Shown piece after piece: positions 54,856 through 64,000 of a stretch of 64,000 bases of DNA. The first letter of the stretch is position 1; the number at the start of each line of letters is the position of its first letter. Position numbers and translations under genes: made by a program. The notes under the pieces are model-generated. The model made no database searches and was not told the origin of the DNA. It was given only the letters and a program-made list of their open reading frames with translations. The stretch comes from Zygnema cylindricum (Eukaryota; Streptophyta; Zygnematophyceae; Zygnematales; Zygnemataceae), in the NCBI GenBank assembly GCA_037447655.1, contig JBBHKE010003256.1:130096-194095 (forward strand), written 5' to 3'.

Positions 54856-55183
54856 GGAATTGATCATGACAGTGACCCTTTTGGTTGCACTCGGTTATTA
54901 CGTCATTTTGTCATAAAACGTACATTTGAAGTACACACAGGTATAAATAAAGCATCGTTGAGTACAAATTTGATGGTCAACCGGTGGAACAACTTCGATT
55001 TTAAAAATATTGTTTCAACCGCTTAAAATTCTGCCGCGCTTGCGAACGTCGACCGTCATATAAAAATTAGCAATTCACACTGCCGGCAAACGTTTACGGT
55101 AACCAAACTGTGGCAACCACATGTAAATAAAAAGTGTTGCAAACAGTCACTTTTTGTCGTTACGTAAGCTCCACGGTGAGATC
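54856..55183 (+). repeat. Large near-palindrome, arm A (left)
   Basis: Reverse complement of 59980-60329. Shared text includes GGAATTGATCATGACAGTGA, TTTGAAGTACACACAGGTA, AATATTGTTTCAACCGCTTA, AAAAAGTGTTGCA and CACGGTGAGATCA. A 69-codon open frame in this arm has a similar counterpart in the other arm, but no other coding sign. Confidence 0.85.
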
Positions 55184-55861
55184 ACTTAGGGTGAAGTTCC
55201 ATCAAGCGAAAAGTGGCATAGTTTACAGAAATCCGCGACGTTCCATACCAAATCGTACCGCCTATTTTCTTTTTATACGAAAAACAACATTACAGAGAAT
55301 CTCGCCAATACTCTCCGAAATTCTTGGAGGTAATACTCGTTGTCGGATGTTCATCTGCGAAGAGTTCGATTCAATTTTCTCTGTAACTGTCAACCCACCT
55401 CGAGGAGGTGGGTTGGCAGATACACAAAAAAAAAAAAAAGGTGACACGCTGGACGATTAAGCTACGTGTCATGTTGCAAAACCAACGAAAAATCTTAAGA
55501 TTTTGACATGACACGCGCTTTCCAAAGTACAACCGAAAATACAAAAGAAATTTTGTAACATTCTTTCGTCACGCTATTTTCGGTAACCTTTGTTCGACAC
55601 ACTATTTCTCTCAAAGGACTTTCGTTATGTTCAAAAAAAAAAGCCTAAAAAATGAGCAGGCGTACAGACAGGCGTCTGCAAAAGTATAAAAGTTTTGTCG
55701 AGGTACGCAGGTGCATAGTACGAAAATGAAGATTTGATGTAAACTTTGTCGGTGCCTAAAATCTGAAAGATTTTCACCATCAGGTCATAACTTGCGTGGC
55801 GCCAGTCAATGTATAACACGTGTTTTACAAACTCTACGTGATGGAACTTCGACTAAGGGTG
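55184..55861. mobile_element. MITE-like unit 1
   Basis: About 680 bp between CTTAGGGTGAAGTTCCATC (55184) and GATGGAACTTCGACTAAGGG (about 55840-55859), an inverted pair of about 19 bases with mismatches. It is non-coding. Confidence 0.6.
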
Positions 55862-56567
55862 GACTTCCATTACGCTTCTCAATAATTGTACGAAAATTTT
55901 TACTGAAGGGCGTGCCTTCCATTAGGTCGCGTTTGTAAACAACTTTTTTTTTGCGTGGTTCATTCTGGATGGTAACACGTAGGCCACTATTAGATTCTTA
56001 AAATCTTCAAAGAATCCTAAATTGCAAAGTCTAAACGCAGTATCTGTATAAGCGGAGGTAATATTTGTATTACCAGGAGGAAATATCTGCAACAACAGAC
56101 ATAATTAATGACTCGTACAGAGGGCATTAATTGTACTACCCAAAATTTCAGAACGCAACGACAACAAGGCGGCGGTAAACTTTGATGGTGAGAGCGTGAC
56201 AGGACAATTTACGCGGATTCGCAGCCACCATGGCGGAAGGCATGTAGCCCTTGCGACGTGTACGCACATAACCGCACGGTCATTGTGGATTTTTTTTTAC
56301 TTTTCTACGCGGCCCATTTTTACTTGTTCTGTTTTCGAGAACTATCCTCCCCGTGCAGGGTGTTATCAAACTGTAGGTCTAGTGAGGTGGCGTCTCGGAT
56401 AGAAAGTGTAATAGCATCCGATGGTCTGAATATACGCCTACAAACTTGGAAATTTTTCTGTAAAGATGTTTTCCTTGGAATTAAAAAAAAATTGTACGAA
56501 CCTGTACGAAACGGTACGGCCGTCAGTAAAAACTCTACTTTTCGCTAATGGAAGTCCACTCTCATAG
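55853..56567. mobile_element. MITE-like unit 2
   Basis: About 715 bp between CTAAGGGTGGACTTCCATTA (55853) and TAATGGAAGTCCACTCTCAT (56546-56565). The termini resemble unit 1 (AAGGGTG then TTCCAT), so the units look like one family. Confidence 0.6.
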
Positions 56568-57056
56568 CCTGTTCCCACCGGAAAAAAATTCACTTCCGCA
56601 ACAGACGGACGTTCGAATAATGTACGGCTTTCCGAGCACCGACTTTGTAGATTTCGGAAGTTCTCGGAAAACCGTACAAACGAACTTCCTCAAAATATTG
56701 CCGGATATAGAAGTAGGGTAAAAGTTGCGTCTTTTTGTGAAACAGGCCAACGGTAGCCCGAAAAGCTGACGTAGCTAAAACAACATCCGAACGCCTATTT
56801 CGTTGTTTTTGCGCGAAAAAACTGCATGACTTTGAGCCACCGTCGTCGTCCTTCGAGCATAGTAAATTTGAAAATCTGCAGGTTTGTTTTCGCGCCTTTG
56901 TTTGATGACGTCAAAGCGTGTGACGTGTCATAGGACACCTTCGATCGGAGTTACGTGCCAGAATTTTGGTGTGAACGACACCCGTTTTCCGATGAGTTTT
57001 CGGAAAATCATCGGAATGGGCAAAAAGTTACAAATGCTCCGGTGGGAATAAGCTAT
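56564..57056. mobile_element. MITE-like unit 3 (different termini)
   Basis: 493 bp with termini ATAGCCTGTTCCCACCGGA (56564-56582) and TCCGGTGGGAATAAGCTAT (57038-57056), inverted with three mismatches. The interior has further short inverted repeats around TTTCGGAAG/TTCCGA motifs. Superfamily unknown. Confidence 0.68.
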
Positions 57057-57122
57057 CAATCGACCTGGTCTGTAGAGTTGGCCGTACGATTACACAAATG
57101 TATGACGGAACTTCACTCTTAG

Positions 57123-57204
57123 CCGCAAAATTGAAATTTAATTGTCTGAGCGTTACATTGAACTTAGACGCAAAGTGAAACGAAACCTCTTGAAACTGAA
57201 GTAC
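57123..57204 (+). repeat. Large near-palindrome, arm B (left)
   Basis: Reverse complement of 59167-59233. The inner end is GAAACTGAAGTAC, and the shared core is TTACATTGAACTTAGACGCA. In an uninterrupted state it would follow arm A. Confidence 0.82.
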
Positions 57205-59166
57205 TATAAGTATTGTACGGAAATATTTACCGCTTCGTACGGAAATATTTCCGATTCGTCGTACACATAGAATATTTTCGCGGACGAAAATATTGCGTCA
57301 CGCTTCGCGAAACAACATTTCCACGAAATCGACCAGCGTGCGATTCGTACAAATGAATACCGCTCGGCGCTCGCACCGAACCGAACCGACACAAAAGTAC
57401 AGTATCGAATGAAACAAAACATAACTGACGCGAACCGAACAAAACATTTGATGGCGCGATTTTGGCCGACGCCAATTCGCCCAATATCCTAACATTTCGC
57501 TGTCAATGTAAGAGTGTTGATTCGTAGATAGTGTGGCTCAATTACATCGCGGTGACGACGCGCGTTTTTTTCATTTAATTTCAATTGATATTTTTACGCC
57601 GGTTCGTTTTATTCATAGTTGTTCAAATCGCACGATTTTTTCCTTTTTTACGATTGAAACGTATAATTCGTGACTTTTGAAAAAATCGTTAAAAAACGTC
57701 TACTGTAAACTGAAACTGACTTATTTACGGAAACCTGTAAACAAATTACTGTAACTGGAATTGTTTTACGGATATGTACGGAATAAAACGGGAAATATGC
57801 GTCGTAGTTATTGGTACTTTCTGTTCAGTGAACTGAACATAAATACCACGGAAGTTGTACGTTTTAGAATCGAAAATGTACGGACATTTTCGAAAAGAGA
57901 CGTTGAACGTCACCATAATTTCGCGCGTTCAATTTGAAATTTGTACAGGCGTCTTCTTCATTTTTTTTTGAAAGAAGACGCCATGGAACATTGAAAACGA
58001 AACCGCGAGGAAGCCGCTTCCCCATATCCTACCCTCCTCCCTCCCAAGCTTTTGACTATCCTCGCCTCCGGACTTCGTCAAAAGCAATCATGCCCAGAAA
58101 TCGAGGAGAGGAGTGGATAAATGTCATTAGTTCTTGGTCTGTATTTTTTTTTTTGGAGTAATGCGCTGTCTGCGAGATAGAGAAAGAAGGCAGACAGAAG
58201 GCGGCCATGTCTGTCTGTCAGATAGGCTCGGACAGACGAAATTTCACAAAATTTTACCTTTGTGACATTCGAAATTTCACAAAATTTTACCTTTGTGACA
58301 TTCGAACCCGGGTAAGTCAAATCCGCAGCGTAACCTAAGATGGACGACTGGACTGCCGGTTGGTGAAGAAGTTTCGATAGCGGCGGTGTGTGTGATAAAA
58401 ATATAAAGGGTTTATTGTTTTACCGCTCATTTAACTAAAAAAACTTGCAAACTGCGTTATATGTAATAGTTTTTTGTTTTTTTATGTACGGAATAGTACG
58501 GAAGGAAATTCATTAACGATTTTTTACGATTTGATCAAAAGGTTCAATGCGTTTGTTACGTATAATTCGTCGCGTACGGTACGTTCGCACTAATCGCCGT
58601 GAACAACTATGGTTTTATTATATAAGTTTATTTCGTTTCTTGCGTTATAATATTTCCGTACGAGACTTATAGTACACCGTGAATCTCTATTAGCGTAATA
58701 AAAAATATAGCGTAATGAAACAATTAGCGTACTTTACGGTAAATTGTGTTTTTTCGGGTACACCATGATACTAATTTATCATGTACTCTAATTTGTAAAC
58801 TGCTTTGTAAAAAATTTCGGCACATAACATGTCCAGTTGTCCACGCTAAAACATATAGATGTACAAAATTGTTCAAATCGTACGCCGTCGCGTTTTTTTG
58901 AAAACTGCGTATGCCGGAAAATATTTACGCAATTATATATTATTATATTTTATGTACTTTTAAGTTTAAAATGGTATGGAATAGTACAGATATGACAGTC
59001 CGTACACCACACTATTTAAAAGGGCACTAAATTAGAGTTATGAACCGTATTGAGCGGGGTACCTCAAATAACGTTCAGAAACATTTAGCGTACTTTATTC
59101 TATTTGAGAATTTGCCTTAAAAAAAAAGGTACCCCAAATTAGCGTCATGTGCGCGCGATTCGCGGT
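57205..59166. other. Centre of the near-palindrome, no gene seen
   Basis: No open frame above about 85 codons and no recognised protein. A 33-bp tandem pair lies at 58237-58302 (unit beginning CGAAATTTCACAAAATTTTA), followed by TTCGAACCCGGG. Many GTACGG/CCGTAC motifs. A possible lost transposase region, or unrelated filler. Confidence 0.5.
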
Positions 59167-59233
59167 GTACTTCAGTTTTAAGAGGTTTCCTTTCACTTTG
59201 CGTCTAAGTTCAATGTAACAATCAGACGCGATT
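59167..59233 (-). repeat. Large near-palindrome, arm B (right)
   Basis: GTACTTCAGTTTTAAGAGG through TTCAATGTAACAATCAGACG, complementary to 57123-57204. It is interrupted at TTAA by MITE-like unit 4. Confidence 0.82.
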
Positions 59234-59979
59234 AAGGGTGTGTCTCCATGTACTCATAACTTAGAGAAAAAACATTGTCTTTTAGCGTAGATCCGGCGGA
59301 CCCGGGTGTCCCTATGTGTAAAAACGGAATTAAAACTTAAGGGTGTTACGATTGTATACGCTGACATGCGCGTGACGGTTGCCAACGTCTACAATTTGTG
59401 ATTCTCCAAATTGTTCGTGAGAGGCGGCGAGTCCAAATTGATGTGGCGCCCTCAGAGATTTTTCACGTTTTCGTGTAATGGCATCGGAATCTTCAGATCC
59501 CTTGAAATGAAGAAATCCGTACTGAACAGAACCTGACAAAACGAAATAAATTATGTACTTGATGGATGCAAACGGACAAAACGTACCGAATGAAAATTGA
59601 CAAAACGAAACAAATTATGTACTTTGATGGACGTAGAAGGACAAAACATACCGAATTGTGTCTTTTTTGTCGTCGCTTGAAAAATTACTGCACGTGTGTA
59701 TAGGTTTTATTATTTGTTTAGCAGAAATACTTTGTTTTAAAAACCATCCTCCCTGTTTTTTGAAGAAAAGTTTGAAGATGACGTTTTTTGGCGTGGCTGT
59801 GGGTCGAAGAGCACAAGACGACAACATGTAGTACATTTTAAATTCGATGATGAAGCAAAATGTACTTCTCCTTTTTTCTATTTTTTTGTACGGTTGAAAC
59901 TTACGCGGTACGGCGCTAAGTTTTAGAGGAAAACGACAGAAAAAAACCCTTACTTAGTCACATGGAGACGCACCCTAAA
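59232..59979. mobile_element. MITE-like unit 4
   Basis: 748 bp with termini TTAAGGGTGTGTCTCCATGT (59232) and ACATGGAGACGCACCCTAAA (59960-59979), inverted with two mismatches. It interrupts the right arm between B and A. The left arm, uninterrupted at this point, supplies the empty site (TTGAAATTTAATTGTC). Confidence 0.72.
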
Positions 59980-60329
59980 TTTCAATGTTGCAGCTAATTG
60001 ATCTCACCGTGGAGCTCACATAACGACAAAAAGTGACTGTCTGCAACACTTTTTATTTACATGTGATTGCCGCAGTTTTGTTACCGTAAACGTTCGCCGG
60101 CCGTGTGAATTGCTAATTTTATTTTGACGGTCGACGTTCGCAAGCGCGGCAAAATTTTAAGCGGTTGAAACAATATTTTGAAAGTCAAGGTTGACCAACC
60201 GATTAACCGTCAAATTTGTACTCAACGGTGCTTTATTTGTACCTGTGTGTACTTCAAACGTACGTTTTTTTACAAAATGACGTAAGTGACTATGCGCAAC
60301 CAAAAGAGTCACTGTCATGATCAATTCCC
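59980..60329 (-). repeat. Large near-palindrome, arm A (right)
   Basis: Reverse complement of 54856-55183, at a guess 85-90% identical. The outer end is GTCATGATCAATTCCC at 60314-60329. Confidence 0.85.
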
Positions 60330-61960
60330 AAATTAAAATCATGTATCCTCTTTGAGGAAAAAAATCAAAATTTTAAAAACCCAAATTAGAGTTATTGACA
60401 CTAATAACGATTTGCGGTGTACTTACCTGACCGACGCGAATGGACCCGATTCCGCGCCCAACCGTTTCCAAAAAATATAAAACCAAAAACCATCTGACGC
60501 GGCGAAAGCAACTTGCGCCGACAAAGTGCCACACGTCATACGATAGAGCCATTCCGAACCAGGACAACGCAAACCGTACAATCATCTTTTAATGCGCACA
60601 CTCACTAGCACTGGATCTGAATAGAAAACAAAACGAAGTGGGCGACGTGACGCGCGACCAAATTTGACCAGCAGTACGGAATTGACATTAACATCGACAG
60701 TGGTTTTTTACTTTTTACATTGCAAAACCTCAAGTGACTGATCTACAGTAAAGCATCTCCCCAGCCGACACGTGTTACGTACCATATTCGTCACTCTATC
60801 CACAAACAAGGGGTATTGCAGGCATGTCCCCAACCGTGAAACCGTTAGCGGCGTGATAAAATCTATGCTCACGGAGTCACGGGCCACCGCGGTGGTTAAA
60901 GCGACATCCAGACTCTCGAAGTCCACTCCGTACACTTCTAAAAGTAGCATAGAGAGCTTCATCCAGCTCAGCGCACGTGTCACAGGTCATTACGAAGATT
61001 CATACGGTGACATTTTAAGCGACACGCGTCGCAATATGTCCGACATTTCGACGTGTGACATATTTCAAAAAATTGATCGAACGGTGAGGATTCACCCTTT
61101 TACTGTGTATCGATTTTTAATGTCAGGTATTTTTATTTTTTTTAGGACGCCTCGTCAAGCTTAAGCGTTTGCGCCAGTAGCAAATTCGAAATTAGGGTTT
61201 CTAAAATTATTTGTCAATAAATATTTTGTTTTTGTTAGATCACACCGTAAATGACGTCACCGACAAACTCGACAGTTGGGCACCCAAAGTCCCAAACTTG
61301 CCGCACGTATAATTTACACGAAACGACAAAACTATTGCGAATACAGCTGTAATTACCCGGAGAAGTTTTCAGCTTATATTTGGTTTTTGTGCGAAAATGT
61401 ACGGAAAGTGGAAACGCTGTTGTCTCATGTATTTTTATTTTTTTGTGCGTACTATAGGTAAATTTTCCACGTATTTTACGTATGATATGGAAAAATCACA
61501 TATAGAGTAGACGTTGCTTTCCGCACTTTAATGTCGATAAAGTGCAGGCATGATTTCCGTACATATCGCACGTTAAGCGACGCACGTTCATTGAAACTTC
61601 CTTAAAATTTTCATCGCCTACCATACTTTTCCGTACACTCTTCCGTGTATACTGTACTTTATACGATAAAGCGGTGTACGGTACTCCAGTTGCCATGAAT
61701 TTTGTCGTTTCTGAGCATTTTCTCTCTCTCTTTCCATCCTTTCCAGGAACCCGACAACTTTTCCTTCGCAAAAAGCCTTACAATTTCTTTTTTGACCGTT
61801 TTGTTTTGTTTTTTTCGCTGCTCAATTTTTTACAATTTGAGTAATCTATATTTCTCCGTATAAGATATACTTACAATATAAGATATTTTTCGTACTGCAG
61901 ACTACAGCAAAAAGAAAAGTTCGAAAGTGTGAGATTTTTTTTTCAAATAGTTGAAGAATA
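60330..61960. other. Intergenic DNA with one unexplained open region
   Basis: A copy of the motif GACACTAATAACGATTTGCG lies near 60398. Positions 60700-61164 have more balanced base composition than their surroundings and are open on both strands (130 codons plus, 91 codons minus from 60983). I recognise neither product. It could be an old gene fragment. The rest is AT-rich with no sign of a gene. Confidence 0.4.
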
Positions 61961-62230
61961 CTGTAAAATCCTATTTTTTTTTTCTTTTTTTTTTCAGTGA
62001 ATTTCTTTAAAAAAAAACTCTGTTTTTTTCAAAAATATCCATTATCCATTTTTTTTTCTTGCAGTAAAATCCTCTAAACCAACAGTTTTTGTTTTTTTTC
62101 TTTTTTTTTGCAATAAAATTCTTTACAGCAGCTTAAATTTTTGTGTAAAATCCATTAAACAAGTCTTATTTTCTGCCAGTAAAATCCTCCAAAAAAACTT
62201 TATTGTTTGCTGTAAAAACTTAAAAAAAAA
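61961..62230. repeat. Degenerate T-rich tandem repeat upstream of GH17
   Basis: GTAAAATCCT-type boxes recur at about 61965, 62066, 62112, 62152, 62178 and 62209, separated by long T or A runs. It ends about 40 bases before the GH17 start codon and probably belongs to its promoter or 5' leader. No clear TATA box could be singled out in the T-rich context. Confidence 0.6.
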
Positions 62231-62269
62231 ATAAAAAAAAATACTGCAATTTACTGTACTGCAGTTGCC

Positions 62270-63779
62270 ATGTCACGTCACAATCCGGCAATATGGCTGA
62301 CAAGATTCGTACGGAAGGATCATCATCGTCACTATGAACATCTATTTTTTTCTTTTCTGGTCAGTTTCTTTTTTCTGCTGCTGCCCGCCGCACATGTGGG
62401 AGGATCCGAGTCCATTGGAGTGTGCTGGGGGAGAGTCGCGAGACAGCCGATTCCTACCAGTAATGCTGTGGCCCAGATGAAGGTTTCTCTTTTTCTTTTT
62501 CTTTTTCTTTTTCTTATTGTTATTGTTATTATTATTATTTATTTGTTTTATTTTTATTGCAATTCTTACAGCTAATGCTGTCGCGCAGATGCAGGTTTTT
62601 CTTTTTCTTTTTCTTTTTCTTTATCTTATTGTTATTGTTAATATTTATTTGTTTTACTTTTATTGCAATTCCTACGGCTAATGCTGTCGCGCAGATGCAG
62701 GTTTTCTTTTTCTTATTGTTATTATTATTATTATTATTTATTTGATTTATTTTTATTGCTATGATTATTTGTTTATTTTTTGTATATATGTCAGTTTTGT
62801 TTTATGTAACTGTTGCTTGTTTGAATTTTATTTTATTTTTCTCTTTTAAAGCAAACCTCTTTTTTTTGTATGTATAATATTTTATCTTCAATTTTGCTAG
62901 GACTATTGGATGTCTTGCAAACAAGAATGTTTTATTTTTTCCAAAGTTTTAAAAATTGGATATTCTCTTATATTTTACTTTTCTAGGGGTTATTAACTTG
63001 TAGAAAATCACCTTGATTTTGAATCACCTTTGGCCTTTCATAATTTAATAATTAATTGACCTTTTCAATTTGGAAATTAGAATGAATTTCTTGAAGCTGT
63101 TTAAGTAAAAAACTGTCTAAATTGTCCTTAAGTGGCATGTTCGTTGCTGGTTTTCTTGAATTTTTATTAATTGATTTTTTTCAAACGCCTCAATTATCCT
63201 CTTGTTTAATAATCTATCATGTGGTCACAATCAATTTGTTCTGTCGAGTTTGAAAAAGTTGTCAATGTTATGTCAATGTTGGATGTTATGTTAATGTTTC
63301 ATGTTATTATAATATTTTCTGGTATGCAAATGTTTCATGTTATGTTAATGTTTATTTCATGGTATGTTCTTGTTTCATTTCATTTTAATGGTACATGTGA
63401 TGTTGATGTGTGATGTCATGTTGATTTACATCGCACGTTTCTTTTTGTGTGCGAAGGATTTTTTCACAGAGAAAATTGTTCATTTGAGTATTGCAAATTT
63501 ATTTCTTTCGCCTTGTACCCTTTCATAGTCACGCCATTATCTATGTTTTCAAAATACTTATTCATACTTTTTGATTCTTTGACAGGCGAACAATATTACC
63601 AAGGTTAAGTTGTTCAATGCAGATCCAGCTGTTCTTCGATCGTTGATCGGAACTGACATAGAAGTCATGGTGATGGTTAACAATTCGGAAGTTGTAACCG
63701 TCGCAGATTCCATGGAGGAAGCCCAACTATGGGTCGATCGAAACGTCCAATCATGGCTACCGTACGGTCTGAACATCAA
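62270..63779 (+). CDS. Glycoside hydrolase family 17 (glucan endo-1,3-beta-glucosidase-like), 5' part
   Basis: Exon 1 is 62270-62482 (71 codons): a basic N-terminus, then a hydrophobic segment (about residues 25-42, HLFFSFLVSFFFLLLPAA) that fits a signal peptide or anchor, then the mature GH17 start SIGVCWGRVARQPIP. Intron 1 is phase 0 (donor AAG/GTTTCT, acceptor GACAG/GCG). Exon 2 is 63586-63779 and reads ANNITKVKLFNADPAVLRSL, then GTDIEVMVMVNNSEV and WVDRNVQSWLP, colinear with the N-terminal part of the GH17 barrel. The next donor AA/GTGAGT is at 63780. The catalytic Glu residues lie in later exons outside the window. Family role: hydrolysis of beta-1,3-glucan (callose) in the wall. The KVKLF form recalls the CBM43-bearing clade, which cannot be confirmed here. 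Confidence 0.85.
62451..62760 (+). repeat. Tandem triplication of the GH17 exon 1/intron 1 junction
   Basis: Three copies, donors at 62483, 62595 and 62701 (spacing 112 and 106). Each has AATGCTGT, then (G/C)GC(C/G)CAGATG, then AG/GTTT, followed by CTTTTT repeats and a TTATTGTTATT tract. Copy 1 is the real exon end. Copy 2 is preceded by TTCTTACAG, so it has both an acceptor and a donor around 23 bases. Confidence 0.85.
62483..63585 (+). other. GH17 intron 1
   Basis: 1103 bp, GT-AG, T-rich. It contains copies 2 and 3 of the junction repeat and, at about 63255-63420, an ATGTTATGTTAATGTTTCATG-type degenerate repeat. No other gene is seen within it. Confidence 0.8.
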
Positions 63780-64000
63780 GTGAGTCATATTAAGTATTTT
63801 TTTTGGGTGTTATGTTTTTTTTGTCTTATTAGGATGTGGGAAGTTTCAGCAAAAGTGTCACAATTCTACACAAAGTTTTGAGCACATGGCGACATTTATG
63901 TCATACTGTATATCCTAATGTCATACGTTTTGTCACATCGGAAATTACTTGATGCTACAATATTTCCTTCTCTTTCTCTCTCCCTCTCCCTCTCCCTCTC
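63780..64000 (+). other. Start of GH17 intron 2, ending in a CT microsatellite
   Basis: The donor GTGAGT is at 63780 and no acceptor with coding continuation is seen before the window ends. Positions 63968-64000 are a TCTCTC/CCTCTC pyrimidine repeat. Confidence 0.7.

Larger units (their letters stand above)
55184..57122. mobile_element. MITE-like insertion complex in the left arm
   Basis: Ends CTTAGGGTGAAGTTCC (55184) and GGAACTTCACTCTTAG (57107-57122) are inverted. The insertion separates arm A from arm B, which are adjacent on the right side apart from another element. Internal pairs suggest smaller units: 55184-55861, 55853-56567 and 56564-57056. No coding region is seen. Confidence 0.65.

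Noticed and set aside
58300-58345. tRNA gene or SINE, from TTCGAACCCGGG
   Set aside because: Only a B-box-like string is present; no A box, acceptor stem or anticodon arm can be built around it.
54817-60342. Conserved small protein encoded in both palindrome arms (KRTFEVHTG...)
   Set aside because: The similarity is explained by the inverted repeat itself; indels between arms shift the frame outside a short stretch and no longer product is formed.
62270-62575. GH17 exon 1 extended to 101 codons without splicing
   Set aside because: Beyond codon 71 it becomes a Phe/Leu/Ile run from the CTTTTT and TTATTG repeats, and exon 2 continues the GH17 homology exactly in phase.

Overview
The window looks like nuclear DNA of a land plant. 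It is AT-rich, it carries a spliced glycoside hydrolase family 17 gene of the plant beta-1,3-glucanase type at its right edge (62270 to beyond 64000), and most of it is Ty1/copia LTR retrotransposons. I cannot name the species; a non-seed plant is possible but unproven. A 651-base run of N (3201-3851) shows this is an assembly.

Layout. 1-6410: no recognisable gene, one gap, a purine-rich tract and hairpins. 6490-11851: COPIA-1 (minus), a decayed element of a different lineage from the rest. 11852-13564: no gene, dispersed repeats. 13565-49871: one 18-bp minisatellite now split into three blocks (13565-14142, 20495-21509, 47919-49871) by two retrotransposons. COPIA-2 (14143-20494, minus) separates blocks 1 and 2. 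COPIA-3 (21510-47918, plus) separates blocks 2 and 3 and has been filled by later insertions. COPIA-4 (22591-31944, plus) lies in its 5' LTR, and COPIA-5 (26255-31387, minus) lies in the 3' LTR of COPIA-4. COPIA-6 (33753-44181, plus) lies in its pol and itself holds COPIA-7 (36189-41981, minus) and solo LTR A (41992-43146). Solo LTR B (44219-45485) lies in the COPIA-3 reverse transcriptase. Target-site duplications of 5 bp support nearly every step: CAAGC/CAAGT, CCTAG, TGGAG, GTAAG, CACAT, GATAA. 49872-53109: a fragment of a COPIA-2-like element joined to COPIA-8 (plus). 53110-60330: no host gene, but dense inverted repeats and MITE-like elements, including a near-palindrome of about 5.5 kb. 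60331-62269: intergenic and T-rich. 62270-64000: start of the GH17 gene.

Most notable. (i) Where the 5' LTR/internal boundary survives, the internal region begins with a primer binding site matching the anticodon region of plant initiator tRNA-Met (best case 17/17, GGTTATGGGCCCACCAC at 23729), not its 3' end. This is the half-tRNA mode known from Drosophila copia. (ii) In the COPIA-2 to COPIA-7 lineage the gag ATG lies inside the LTR and gag is read across the LTR/PBS junction, so the terminal CA of the LTR plus the first G of the PBS form a Gln codon and the PBS becomes part of a conserved Q-V-M-G-P peptide. (iii) COPIA-5 is a circularly permuted, single-LTR copy, as expected if a one-LTR circle was captured at a break. 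(iv) The minisatellite ends exactly where the LTR of a COPIA-2-like element should begin.

Apart from the GH17 gene I find no host gene I can defend. All retrotransposon reading frames here carry stops, frameshifts or deletions.
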